64,000 bases of DNA from Pseudomonas sp. CCI4.2 (GCF_034350045.1 NZ_CP133781.1:2448001-2512000); one strand, 5' to 3'; shown: positions 9,041-16,656, numbered from the stretch's first letter. The notes: generated by a model not told the origin, from the sequence alone. Made by a program: numbers and translations.

Positions 9041-9949
9041 ATGGAAAACCAACCTTTGATCCGCTCGGTCGCTGCGTCTTCGCAACGGCGTGCCCGGCCG
9101 ATTTCTCCCACGGCACGCGCCTGGCTTTTCCTTGTGCCGTCTATGCTGTTTCTTGCCGTACTGATTGCGGCCAGTTTGTTGGTATTGCGCATGAGCGTCG
9201 GCACCAAGGGCGCTGAATGGACCGGCTTCAGCCTTGCCAGTTACGCGCAATTGGCCGAGCCCTATTACTTGAAATCACTGCTGCTGACCTTGCGACTGGC
9301 GTTGTTCAGTGCAGCCATCGCGGTGGTGCTGGCGATTCCGGTGGGCTACACCATGTCGCGCCTGCAATCGCCGTTCTTGCGCCGAGTATTTCTGGCGGCT
9401 GTCCTGCTGCCGTTACTGGTCAACCTACTGCTGCAAAGTTATGGCTGGTTGGTGATTCTCGGGCCGGGCGGAATGCTCAACAAAGCCTTGATCGGCCTCG
9501 GCGTCATTACCCGTCCGGTAATGCTGCTGTATAACCAGAACGGTGTGCTGATGGGCTTGGTGCAAACGGCTTTTCCACTCGCTGTACTGCCCATCGCCAG
9601 CGCCATGCGTGGTGTTTCTCGCAGCTATGAAGAGGCTGCCGCAACCTTGGGCGCCAGCCGCTTTCAGGTGTTTCGCCAAGTGGTATTGCCGATGAGTTTG
9701 CCGGGTATTATCACGGGTGCGACTTTGGTTTTTGCCTACAACGCCAGTAGCTTTGTCGTACCGTTGTTACTTGGCGGCAGGCGAGTACCGATGTTGGCGG
9801 TGATGGTCCACGACCAAATCGCACCGCTGATGAACTGGCCCGCCGCCTCGGCAGCCGGTGTGGTGTTGATCGTTACGACACTGGCGATCATGACCCTTTC
9901 CGAATATTTTGCGGGTCGCCGCCGTCGTCTGTTGGAGGCCTCGCAATGA
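9041..9949 (+). CDS. ABC transporter permease, PotB-like
   Basis: A 302-residue inner-membrane protein with about six membrane segments. The EAA loop reads YEEAAATLGASRFQVFRQVV and then LPMSLPG near residues 193-218, the contact site for the ATPase. The ATG at 9041 is preferred over a TTG six bases before it. It overlaps the next permease by four bases (ATGA), so the two are made together as a heterodimer. Confidence 0.9.
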   Translation: MENQPLIRSVAASSQRRARPISPTARAWLFLVPSMLFLAVLIAASLLVLRMSVGTKGAEWTGFSLASYAQLAEPYYLKSLLLTLRLALFSAAIAVVLAIPVGYTMSRLQSPFLRRVFLAAVLLPLLVNLLLQSYGWLVILGPGGMLNKALIGLGVITRPVMLLYNQNGVLMGLVQTAFPLAVLPIASAMRGVSRSYEEAAATLGASRFQVFRQVVLPMSLPGIITGATLVFAYNASSFVVPLLLGGRRVPMLAVMVHDQIAPLMNWPAASAAGVVLIVTTLAIMTLSEYFAGRRRRLLEASQ

Positions 9950-10803
9950 GCCGTTCCTCGAAAGCTCGTTTTCGCTTCCAGCCGGTATTGCCAGGCGACA
10001 CCGGGCGTTTTGCCGGCGTCCTCTCGGGCTTCATTTTATTGCTGGCAGTGCTGCCGATTCTGACCATGATCGTCATGTCGTTCAGCGGCGCGTCCAACCT
10101 GGATTTCCCGCCCAACAGCTACAGCCTGCAATGGTACAAAGCGGCGTGGCAGACCTTCGTTTCGCCCGACGCCAGCGATGTGTTAAGCCTCGGCAAAGCC
10201 ATGGCCACCAGCTTGTGGGTCGCGTGCTTGACCATGATTCTGGCGACCGTCGTGGCGGTGCCGGCTTCCTACGCGCTGACCCGTTGTGAATTTCGTGGCA
10301 AGGGCGTGGCGCTGCAACTGATGTCGCTGCCACTGGTGTTCCCGATGGTGGTGCTGGGTCTGGCGCTGCTGCTGATTTTCGACAGCCTGCCATTCCAGAT
10401 GAACACCTCGCGGCTGGTGATTGCTCACGTTATTTTGGCACTGCCGTTCGTGGTCAAAAACTGCACGGCGGCAATGATGTCGATTGGAAGCGAAGTCGAA
10501 GAGGCCGCGCAAATGCTCGGCGCTTCACCGCTGCGGGCTATTGTCGATGTAGTGGTGCCGTTGATGAAGTCCGGGATTCTCGCCGGAATGCTGTTGGCGT
10601 TTATTGTGTCGTTCAACGAATTTACCGTGACCTACTTCCTCTACACCATCGACGTCATGACCGTACCGATATGGATGTACAGCCGCACTGTGTCTTCGCT
10701 GGACCCCACCGTGTTCTCGTTTGCCGTGCTGATCGTGCTGATCGACTTCGTCCTGATCTGGGCGCTGGAGAAGCTGGTCGGTGAAGGTGGCGTTTCGTTC
10801 TAG
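9946..10803 (+). CDS. ABC transporter permease, PotC-like
   Basis: A 285-residue permease with six predicted membrane helices and the EAA motif EEAAQMLGASPLRAIVDVVV, then PLMKSG. It is the second half of the membrane channel, translationally coupled to the permease before it through a four-base ATGA overlap. Its C-terminus is separated from the ATPase gene by 20 bases. Confidence 0.9.
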   Translation: MSRSSKARFRFQPVLPGDTGRFAGVLSGFILLLAVLPILTMIVMSFSGASNLDFPPNSYSLQWYKAAWQTFVSPDASDVLSLGKAMATSLWVACLTMILATVVAVPASYALTRCEFRGKGVALQLMSLPLVFPMVVLGLALLLIFDSLPFQMNTSRLVIAHVILALPFVVKNCTAAMMSIGSEVEEAAQMLGASPLRAIVDVVVPLMKSGILAGMLLAFIVSFNEFTVTYFLYTIDVMTVPIWMYSRTVSSLDPTVFSFAVLIVLIDFVLIWALEKLVGEGGVSF

Positions 10804-10823
10804 TTTTTTTGAGGTTTACGTCA

Positions 10824-11879
10824 ATGACCGGATTAATTCTGGAAAACGTCGAGAAATATTACGGCTCGGCCTGCGCGGTGACCGACGTCAATCTGCACCT
10901 GCCCGAAGGCAAGCTGGTGTGTTTTCTCGGCCCGTCAGGTTGCGGAAAAACCACGTTGCTGCGGATGATCGCTGGCCTGGAAACCCTGACTAGTGGCGAA
11001 ATTCGTCTCGACGGCGAAGACGTCAGCCATACTCCGGCGCATCAGCGTAACTTCGGCATGGTCTTTCAATCTTTGGCGCTGTTCCCGCACATGACGGTCG
11101 GCGAAAACATCGCCTATCCGCTGAAATTGCGCGGTGTGAGCAAGGCGGACCAACAGGCCCGGGTCAAGGAACTGCTGGAGCTGATTCAATTGCAGGCGAT
11201 GATTGACCGCCCGGTGGCCAAGCTCTCCGGTGGTCAACGACAGCGCGTCGCCATTGCGCGGGCGATTGCGTCGCACCCAAAGCTGCTGTTGCTCGATGAG
11301 CCGTTGTCTGCCCTCGATGCCAAGCTGCGGGAGTCGATGCAGGTGGAAATTCGTCAACTGCAACAGCGGCTCAATATCACTACGATTCTGGTAACTCATG
11401 ATCAGCGCGAAGCCATGACCATGGCCGATATCGTTGTCGTGTTGGGGCAAAACAAGGTGCAACAGGTCGGCACGCCGATTGAAATCTACCGCAACCCGGC
11501 CAATGAGTTTGTCGCCGACTTTATTGGCTCGGGGAATATATTCCCGGCCACCGCGTTGGGCGAAGGCCGGGTCGGATTGCCTGGTGGTGAAGCGTTGGAC
11601 GTGCCAATCAGCAGCGGTATCGCCGTCGGTGCCCAGATCAAAATGTTGGTGCGCCCAGAAGATTTGCAACTGTCATCGCCGTTGCCAACGGCGGGGAACC
11701 GCTTGCTCGGCACAGTGACTTTTGTCCGCGACATCGGCGCCACCATCGAAACCACGGTTGAGTGCGCGGGTGTTTCGCTGACGGCTTTAAGCACCCCAAG
11801 CCAATGCTTTGGGCTGGCGATTGGTCACCCGGTTTCAGTCACTATTCCCGCTGAAGCCTGCCGAGTGCTGGCTGCCTGA
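10824..11879 (+). CDS. ABC transporter ATPase, PotA-like
   Basis: A 351-residue ATPase. Walker A GPSGCGKTT (about 37-45), Q-loop FQSLALFPHMT, signature LSGGQRQRVAIARA, Walker B LLLLDEPLSALD, and the H-loop VTHDQREA are all intact. After residue 240 comes a TOBE regulatory domain (FVADFIGSGNIF...). It energises the PotB/PotC-like channel on the cytosolic face. The ATG at 10824 has GAGG nine bases upstream; an earlier TTG at 10809 is unlikely. The gene ends 12 bases from the converging AraC gene. Confidence 0.92.
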   Translation: MTGLILENVEKYYGSACAVTDVNLHLPEGKLVCFLGPSGCGKTTLLRMIAGLETLTSGEIRLDGEDVSHTPAHQRNFGMVFQSLALFPHMTVGENIAYPLKLRGVSKADQQARVKELLELIQLQAMIDRPVAKLSGGQRQRVAIARAIASHPKLLLLDEPLSALDAKLRESMQVEIRQLQQRLNITTILVTHDQREAMTMADIVVVLGQNKVQQVGTPIEIYRNPANEFVADFIGSGNIFPATALGEGRVGLPGGEALDVPISSGIAVGAQIKMLVRPEDLQLSSPLPTAGNRLLGTVTFVRDIGATIETTVECAGVSLTALSTPSQCFGLAIGHPVSVTIPAEACRVLAA

Positions 11880-11891
11880 CGACGATTGCAC

Positions 11892-12821
11892 TCAGACGCT
11901 TTGGCGCAGCCGAGCCAAGTCACGCGAGGGCGGTGCGCCGAATTGGCGACTGTATTCTCGACTGAATTGCGAAGGGCTTTCATAGCCGACGCGATACCCA
12001 GCCGCCGACGCGTCCAAACCGTCGGCGAGCATAAGTCGCCGAGCCTCTTGCAAGCGCAATTGCTTCTGGTATTGCAGCGGGCTCATCGCGGTCACCGATT
12101 TAAAACGATGGTGCAGCGTCGACACGCTCAGGTTCACCTCGCGTGCCAGGTCTTCGATGCGCATGGGCTGTATGTAGTGGCTGTTGAGCCATTTGATCGC
12201 TTGCGTCACGCGATGGGTCTGACTGTCGGCAATGGCGATTTCGTACAACCGATGGCCCTGCTGACTGCGTAACAGGCGATAAATGATTTCACGCTGGATC
12301 AACGGTGCAAGCATCGCGATGTCTTTTGGCGTCGACAGCAAGCGCGTCAAGCGCAAGACCGCGTCCAACAACTGCGCATCAATGCGCTCGATGTACAGGC
12401 CTCGGCCAGTAGGGCGGGTCGGCACGCTCATCGGACCGGCCTCGGCAATTAGCGCATTGATCTGTACCGGGTCGATGTCGATGCGCAACGCCAGGTTCGG
12501 GTTCTCCGGCGTAGCGTGTTGAATGCAGCCGCTGATCGGCATCGCGACTGAGATCACCAAATAGTTCAGCGGGTCATAGGTGTAATTTTCCTCACCCAGC
12601 CGCACGTCTTTGCTGCCTTGGGCCAGGATGCACAACGCGGGCTGCACCAGCGTCGGTATCGATTGAACCGGACGGTCGTGGCACACCATGTGCAACTGCG
12701 CGATGGTCGTCGGGAATATGCCGTCTTCGGGTGCAAAACGTCGAATGATCGTCACCAGCTCGGCGCGCTGCTTCTCCATATCGTCATCTATCTGAGCGTT
12801 AATGCTCTCACTGTGCGACAT
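11892..12821 (-). CDS. AraC-family transcriptional regulator
   Basis: A 309-residue regulator with an N-terminal AraC_N-type sensing domain (residues about 40-190) and a C-terminal double HTH (about 205-300: IEDLAREVNLSVSTLHHRFK, then AAGYRVGYESPSQFSREYSR). The ATG at 12821 has AGAGGA eight bases upstream; longer in-frame versions lack one. It faces the transporter operon tail to tail and the ABM-domain gene head to head. Target genes cannot be read from the sequence. The 340-base gap upstream contains no other gene. Confidence 0.88.
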   Translation of the reverse strand: MSHSESINAQIDDDMEKQRAELVTIIRRFAPEDGIFPTTIAQLHMVCHDRPVQSIPTLVQPALCILAQGSKDVRLGEENYTYDPLNYLVISVAMPISGCIQHATPENPNLALRIDIDPVQINALIAEAGPMSVPTRPTGRGLYIERIDAQLLDAVLRLTRLLSTPKDIAMLAPLIQREIIYRLLRSQQGHRLYEIAIADSQTHRVTQAIKWLNSHYIQPMRIEDLAREVNLSVSTLHHRFKSVTAMSPLQYQKQLRLQEARRLMLADGLDASAAGYRVGYESPSQFSREYSRQFGAPPSRDLARLRQSV

Positions 12822-13161
12822 GCCTCGAATCCTCTGATGGTCTACCAATGAGACACAGCTTATTTTTGTGCAACTAAAAGCGGTATCTGAATCCTGCGCG
12901 ATGCTTGCCTGATTCTGTCGGCGCCGATCAGAACCGCCTTTAAATACCCGTTTCAGCTGCTTGAGGTTGCTCGATACTATCGGGCAGTCATTCACGCTCA
13001 CGGTGCTCTGCGTTGAGAAAAAAAACACCTTCGCGCAGTAATAGGCAATAAGCTGGCAGAAATCAGCTAACGGAAAAATGCATCAATCCCCTAATCTCTG
13101 GCCCTGTAGAACGCCGCTTCACATCCCGTACAAAAGCGTTCTCCCTCAGGAGTGCAGATCC

Positions 13162-13515
13162 ATGCATAAGCCAAATCCCGTCAGCCATCTCGCCTATGCC
13201 CGCGCCAGTGCCGGTCGCAGTTCGCACCTGGGTGCGCGCTTAAGCAGCTTGATCGAACCCGCATTAAAGGCCCCGGGCTGCCTTCAGTTCTCTTTACAGC
13301 AATCAATGCACGACCCTGATATGTGGGTCGTATCGGGTATGTGGTCAAGTGCAGAAACGATGGACGCCTGGTTTGCGACTCCAGCGCTGAACGTTTTTGC
13401 CGAAGTGGTTCAACAGTTAATTGTCAGCAGCTTGGACTTTCAGACCTTCAAGCACGTGTCCTCTGTCCAGGCAAAGGCTGACTGTCTGCCGCCCTTGCAG
13501 CAGTTAGCCAGTTGA
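13162..13515 (+). CDS. Antibiotic biosynthesis monooxygenase (ABM) domain protein
   Basis: A 117-residue protein with the dimeric alpha/beta-barrel pattern of ABM proteins: a first strand around SHLAYARASAG, a helix SHLGARLSSLIEPALKAPGC, a central strand MWVVSGMWSSAETMDAWF, and a last strand VSSLDFQTFKHV. Family members act as small monooxygenases or quinol-binding stress proteins; the exact reaction is not deducible. The ATG has CAGGAGT upstream. It is divergent from the AraC gene, so that regulator may control it. Confidence 0.7.
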   Translation: MHKPNPVSHLAYARASAGRSSHLGARLSSLIEPALKAPGCLQFSLQQSMHDPDMWVVSGMWSSAETMDAWFATPALNVFAEVVQQLIVSSLDFQTFKHVSSVQAKADCLPPLQQLAS

Positions 13516-13587
13516 TCGGCGTTTCAATCATTGCCCGAAAAATTGTTTAGACTCGCCGCATTAGATCAATTACGCAGGGTGATTTGC

Positions 13588-13818
13588 ATGGCACGTAAAG
13601 TATTTAACGACGTCGAGGCGGTGTCCGCCGTTATGCCGGGCGAAGGTGGTTACAGCGCAGCAATTGCGGTGAAAGCTCACCACGCCGGGGGCGCGCCACG
13701 TTTTCATCGTGTACTGGGTGATCAGAAATTCAAGACCGCGCATGACGCCGACCATGCCGCTGCTGAAGAGTTGGCGCGACTGGTCGATGTCGATGCGGAT
13801 GGCGAACTGGTGTTTTAA
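13588..13818 (+). CDS. Small conserved protein of unknown function
   Basis: A 76-residue soluble protein beginning MARKVFNDVE. It contains a basic, His-containing middle (KAHHAGGAPRFHRVLGDQKF) and an acidic, Ala-rich tail. CAGGGT lies 5-11 bases before the ATG. I recognise it as a small Pseudomonas-type hypothetical but can assign no function. It converges on the flavin reductase gene with six bases between stops. Confidence 0.6.
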   Translation: MARKVFNDVEAVSAVMPGEGGYSAAIAVKAHHAGGAPRFHRVLGDQKFKTAHDADHAAAEELARLVDVDADGELVF

Positions 13819-13824
13819 ACCCAA

Positions 13825-14448
13825 TCAGCTTTTAGGGCGGTACATCTTGAACAGCGATGCAGGGTCTATCTGGAAGTAATCCGCCGGGCCACCTCCGCGC
13901 AAAATATGTTCCGCAGACGCCGTGTCGTAGATGCCGTCTTTGAGCATCGACTTAGCGATGTGTACCGCAACCACTTCCCCAAGCACCAGCCACGTGGGTA
14001 TCAATTCCTTGTCGGCGCGTTGCAGTTGGATGATTTGCGTGACCTTGCACTCGAACGAAACCGGTGTCTCCAGCACACGCGGTGCTTTGACGATGCGCGA
14101 TGCAACCGGAGTCAGGTTCGCCAACTTGAACTCATCGACCTCCGGCGGCACGGTGGCACAACTTTGGTTCATCGCTTCAGCCAACGACCGGGTGGCTAAA
14201 TTCCAGACGAACTCACCGGTCTGCTCGATATTATTCAGGCTGTCTTTGCGCCCGACACTGCTGAATCCAATGATCGGCGGCGTGTAATTGAAGCCGTTAA
14301 AAAAACTGTATGGGGCGAGATTCAAGCGGCCTTGGTCATCCTGCGAAGAAATCCAACCGATGGGCCGTGGGCCAATGATTGCATTGAACGGGTCGTGGGG
14401 CAGGCCATGCCCTTTTGTAGGTTCGTAGAAGTGAATATCATCTGACAT
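13825..14448 (-). CDS. Flavin reductase-like FMN-binding split-barrel protein
   Basis: A 207-residue protein of the flavin reductase family: IGPRPIGWISSQDDQGRLNL near residues 27-46, FNGFNYTPPIIGFS, and the middle stretch GEFVWNLATRSLAEAMNQS. Such proteins bind FMN and reduce flavin with NAD(P)H, or are esterase/reductase-like proteins of unknown substrate. The start at 14448 is chosen because AGGAAG lies six bases upstream; a longer form would start at 14478. Confidence 0.82.
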   Translation of the reverse strand: MSDDIHFYEPTKGHGLPHDPFNAIIGPRPIGWISSQDDQGRLNLAPYSFFNGFNYTPPIIGFSSVGRKDSLNNIEQTGEFVWNLATRSLAEAMNQSCATVPPEVDEFKLANLTPVASRIVKAPRVLETPVSFECKVTQIIQLQRADKELIPTWLVLGEVVAVHIAKSMLKDGIYDTASAEHILRGGGPADYFQIDPASLFKMYRPKS

Positions 14449-14534
14449 AACGGGCTTCCTGATGACGACAGTTGCCAAAGATTAGGCGGCCATAGTGCAA
14501 GGCAATCGCCGCAGTTTCCAGACTTTCATACCGC

Positions 14535-14563
14535 CCAAAATTAAGCCCGGCAAATGCCGGGCT
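14535..14563 (-). terminator. Terminator of repeat-peptide gene 1
   Basis: AGCCCGGC, loop ATTT, GCCGGGCT, then TTAATTTT on the minus strand, 20 bases after the stop. The same hairpin and flanks recur after repeat-peptide gene 3, showing that the terminator was duplicated with the gene. Confidence 0.8.
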
Positions 14564-14583
14564 GGGAGGAGTCATTGAAGTGA

Positions 14584-14817
14584 TCAGCTAGTGCGGTTTG
14601 CACCCACATGGTCTGCGCCGTCTTGAGCAACACGGTTAGCACCAACGTGGTCTGCGCCATCAGCGGCTACGCGGTTTGCGCCGACGTGATCAGCACCGTC
14701 TGCTGCTACTTGAACCGAGTGGGTCGCCGAGATGTTTTCTGCAACCGCTGGAAGAGCGAAGGCGCTACCGGCCAATACCGAAAATGCCACGCCGAAAATC
14801 AGTGATGAAGTTTTCAT
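14584..14817 (-). CDS. Secreted 13-residue-repeat peptide 1 (DGADHVGAN family)
   Basis: A 77-residue precursor. Residues 1-27 are a Sec signal peptide (MKTSSLIFGVAFSVLAGSAF, cut near PAVA). The mature part is a short linker followed by three tandem copies of a 13-residue unit, VA(A/Q)DGADHVGANR, ending TS. Each unit carries two aspartates and one histidine, a composition that could bind metal, but this is inference. It is the most regular copy of four related genes in tandem on this strand. The unit repeats every 39 bases in DNA. No enzyme motif is present and I know no function for it. Confidence 0.8.
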   Translation of the reverse strand: MKTSSLIFGVAFSVLAGSAFALPAVAENISATHSVQVAADGADHVGANRVAADGADHVGANRVAQDGADHVGANRTS

Positions 14818-14866
14818 GTTAGTTGCTCCGCAAGTATTTTTAGTTGTTTAACTGGGTATGGGTTTG

Positions 14867-14934
14867 ATTCTACGCCGTGACGTTTTATTAAGAAGTCAAT
14901 GCGGTTAGTAGTCATAATTGCTGAGATTGATAGT
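14867..14934 (-). promoter_or_regulatory. Shared promoter and upstream box, repeat-peptide gene 1
   Basis: On the minus strand ACTTCTTAATAAAAC is followed by CGGCGTAGAAT, whose TAGAAT resembles a -10 element (the TACG of the plus strand is at 14871-14874). A second conserved box, GATAGT on the plus strand at 14929-14934, lies 58 bases away. Both elements recur in front of all four family members (see the related finding). Confidence 0.55.
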
Positions 14935-14953
14935 ACGAATACTCCTGTGTTTC

Positions 14954-15075
14954 GTGTAGGAGCCAACGTGTTGGCGAAGCGTTAAATGCGGCGAGTCAGA
15001 TGCACGGCTTCCCGAATAAATTCGGTCCTACAGGGTGATTTCGGTGCAATCTGTGGGACCGAATTCATTCGGGAA
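14954..15075. repeat. REP-like cluster between repeat-peptide genes 1 and 2
   Basis: Three Pseudomonas REP-type pieces: a GTAGGAGCCAACGTGTTGGC hairpin near 14955-14982, and an inverted pair at 15009-15032 and 15051-15075 built around CCCGAATAAATTCGGTCC and GGACCGAATTCATTCGGG. The inverted pair resembles a REPIN. Downstream to 15150 there is nothing else recognisable. Confidence 0.65.
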
Positions 15076-15153
15076 GAATGCAATGCAGGGTGGCAGGCAC
15101 ATCGCCGCGCCCGCATGATCGCAAACAAGTTCACTCCTACAGTTTTTTGGTCC

Positions 15154-15171
15154 GCCCGGTAAATGCCGGGC
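15154..15171 (-). terminator. Hairpin after repeat-peptide gene 2
   Basis: GCCCGGC-ATTT-ACCGGGC on the minus strand, 41 bases after the stop. It is the degraded equivalent of the terminators after genes 1 and 3; the T-rich tail has been replaced by REP-flank sequence. Confidence 0.5.
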
Positions 15172-15212
15172 TGAGTAGATTGTCGAAGCAATCAGGTGAG
15201 CGGTATACGCTA

Positions 15213-15452
15213 TCAGTTATTGGAGTGGTTCTCGCCAACATGATCAGCGCCGTCTGAAGCCAGGCTGTTTGCACCTACGTGGTCAGCACCATCCGAACTT
15301 ACACGGTTTGCGCCAACGTGATCAGCACCATCGGTTGCTACTTGTGCTGGGTGCGTATCAGCCGAGCTATCCGCTGCGTACGCAGGAAGAATAAAACCGC
15401 TGCTGGCTAATACTGAAAAAGCCAAACCGAAGATTAATTTTGAACCGTTCAT
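15213..15452 (-). CDS. Secreted 13-residue-repeat peptide 2 (DGADHVGAN family)
   Basis: A 79-residue precursor with signal peptide (MNGSKLIFGLAFSVLASSGF, cut near PAYA) and a mature part of three units: VATDGADHVGANR, VSSDGADHVGANS, LASDGADHVGENH, ending SNN. The DGADHVG core is invariant while residues around it vary, which suggests selection on the core. Same direction and same promoter elements as genes 1 and 3. Confidence 0.78.
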   Translation of the reverse strand: MNGSKLIFGLAFSVLASSGFILPAYAADSSADTHPAQVATDGADHVGANRVSSDGADHVGANSLASDGADHVGENHSNN

Positions 15453-15505
15453 GTTATTGCTCCGAGAGTAATAGTTATCGTATAAATAGACAGCGAAATT
15501 GATTT

Positions 15506-15569
15506 TACGCCGAGTTGTTTTGTTTGAAAGTTATCGCTGCAGGTAGTTGCCATCGTCGGAAATGATAGT
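15506..15569 (-). promoter_or_regulatory. Shared promoter and upstream box, repeat-peptide gene 2
   Basis: Minus-strand AACTTTCAAACAAAAC then CGGCGTAAAAT (plus-strand TACG at 15506-15509), 54 bases before the start, and GATAGT at 15564-15569, again 58 bases from the first element. Confidence 0.55.
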
Positions 15570-15639
15570 TACAAGACTTGTAAATTCATTTCCCGTATGA
15601 ACGCAACCGCTCCGGTTAATCTCGATACGTTTCCTTCGC

Positions 15640-15668
15640 CCAAAATTAAGCCCGGCAAATGCCGGGCT
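15640..15668 (-). terminator. Terminator of repeat-peptide gene 3
   Basis: The same AGCCCGGC-ATTT-GCCGGGCT stem followed by TTAATTTT as after gene 1, again 20 bases after the stop codon. Confidence 0.8.
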
Positions 15669-15688
15669 GGGAGGAACAGTTGACGCGA

Positions 15689-15970
15689 TTAGCTAGTGCG
15701 GTTTGCACCTACATGGTCTGCACCGTCTTGAGCAAGACGATTTGAGCCAACATGGTCAGAGCCGTCTGAAGCAAGGCGATTTGCACCTACATGGTCAGCA
15801 CCATCTGAAGCGAGGCGGCTTGCATTGACGTGGTCAGCGCCGTCAGAAGTAACGCGGGCTGCGCTTGCATTCGTGTGAGCTGAGCCGCCTTCTGCGAACG
15901 CTGGAAGAGCGAACGTAGTGCTGGCCAGTACCGAGAAAGCGATGCCGAAAATCAGTTTTGAAGTTTTCAT
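15689..15970 (-). CDS. Secreted 13-residue-repeat peptide 3 (DGADHVGAN family)
   Basis: A 93-residue precursor, the longest of the group. The signal peptide is MKTSKLIFGIAFSVLASTTF, cut near PAFA. The mature part has a Ser/Ala/His-rich linker and four units: VTSDGADHVNASR, LASDGADHVGANR, LASDGSDHVGSNR, LAQDGADHVGANR, then TS. Its last unit and the 3' flank match gene 1 closely, so the genes arose by whole-cassette duplication with later change in unit number. Function unknown. Confidence 0.8.
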   Translation of the reverse strand: MKTSKLIFGIAFSVLASTTFALPAFAEGGSAHTNASAARVTSDGADHVNASRLASDGADHVGANRLASDGSDHVGSNRLAQDGADHVGANRTS

Positions 15971-16017
15971 TAGGGTTGCTCCGAATCAGTGAGTGGTTCT
16001 GCGTTGCGATGGAGTGA

Positions 16018-16085
16018 ATGTTACGCCGCTGGGTTTTGTTAAGAAGTTAATAAGCATGCTATCGATTATCGTTAGAATTAATAGT
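16018..16085 (-). promoter_or_regulatory. Shared promoter and upstream box, repeat-peptide gene 3
   Basis: Minus-strand TTAACTTCTTAACAAAAC then CGGCGTAACAT (plus-strand TACG at 16022-16025), 52 bases before the start, with the upstream box AATAGT at 16080-16085, 58 bases away. Confidence 0.55.
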
Positions 16086-16254
16086 AGATTATTTCTGATA
16101 TTAATCAGATGGTTACGCTTATAGTTGGGCAAAAGAAGAATCGTTTCAGCCATCGTTCCGGATTTTCCGGTGAACTTTTACGGTAGGCAGAAATAAACCC
16201 AACTAAAGGCAAGGCTTCAGAGGGCGCGCGGGGGATAGGCGGAAGGTTCAGGGG

Positions 16255-16512
16255 TCAAGCGCAGGAGGGTGCTTCGGAGTGAGGGTCAGACACTAAGCTT
16301 TCAAGGCCCATGTAATTAGCGCCGTCAGTAGCAGCCCCGTCAACAGAAAGGTGGTCAGCACCATCAGCAGCAATGTGGTTTGCACCGATGTGATCAAAGC
16401 CATTATCAGCAACATGATATGCACCTATCGAATTGGACGTTCCGTGTTGTCTTGAGCGTGTGAGTGAGGATGAAGTGAATGCTACGCCGCTGATGATGTT
16501 TGAAAAACTCAT
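16255..16512 (-). pseudogene. Decayed fourth repeat-peptide gene lacking its signal peptide
   Basis: An 85-codon frame is open, but its first 20 codons correspond to the promoter and 5' UTR of the intact copies: the TACGCCG element lies inside the frame at 16483-16489. The signal-peptide region is missing, and the repeats are degraded (VADNGFDHIGANH, IAADGADHLSVDG, AATDGANYMGLES). The simplest reading is a deletion joining the leader to the repeat region, leaving a remnant. A short cytosolic product cannot be excluded. Downstream there is no CCCGGC terminator. Confidence 0.6.
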
Positions 16513-16547
16513 TCACGGTGTTACCAACCATTGCCGAAATTGATAGT
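16483..16547 (-). promoter_or_regulatory. Shared promoter and upstream box, decayed copy
   Basis: Minus-strand AGTTTTTCAAAC then CGGCGTAGCAT (plus-strand TACG at 16483-16486) and GATAGT at 16542-16547. Spacing is 59, one base more than in the intact copies, and the ACTT part is changed to GTTT. Confidence 0.45.
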
Positions 16548-16596
16548 TATAAGGATTGCCGCCCACCGCCAGCTTTGAGCGTGTCGATGTCGCAAC

Positions 16597-16634
16597 GAAA
16601 AAGGGCGACCCCTAAACGGTGGTCGCCCTTTTTT
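16597..16634. terminator. Terminator after the alpha-ketoglutarate permease
   Basis: AGGGCGACC (16602-16610) pairs with GGTCGCCCT (16621-16629), flanked by runs of A on the left and T on the right. It can act on both strands and lies 22 bases past the permease stop codon. Confidence 0.85.
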
Positions 16635-16656
16635 CATGCTGGATACGGGTCAACCA

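Noticed and set aside
14982..15191. 69-codon minus-strand frame between repeat-peptide genes
   Set aside because: It consists of REP elements read as protein; no ribosome site.
14584..16512. Regular 39-base repeats, at first glance CRISPR-like
   Set aside because: Units are contiguous with no unique spacers, stay in frame and encode the 13-residue peptide repeat behind signal peptides.
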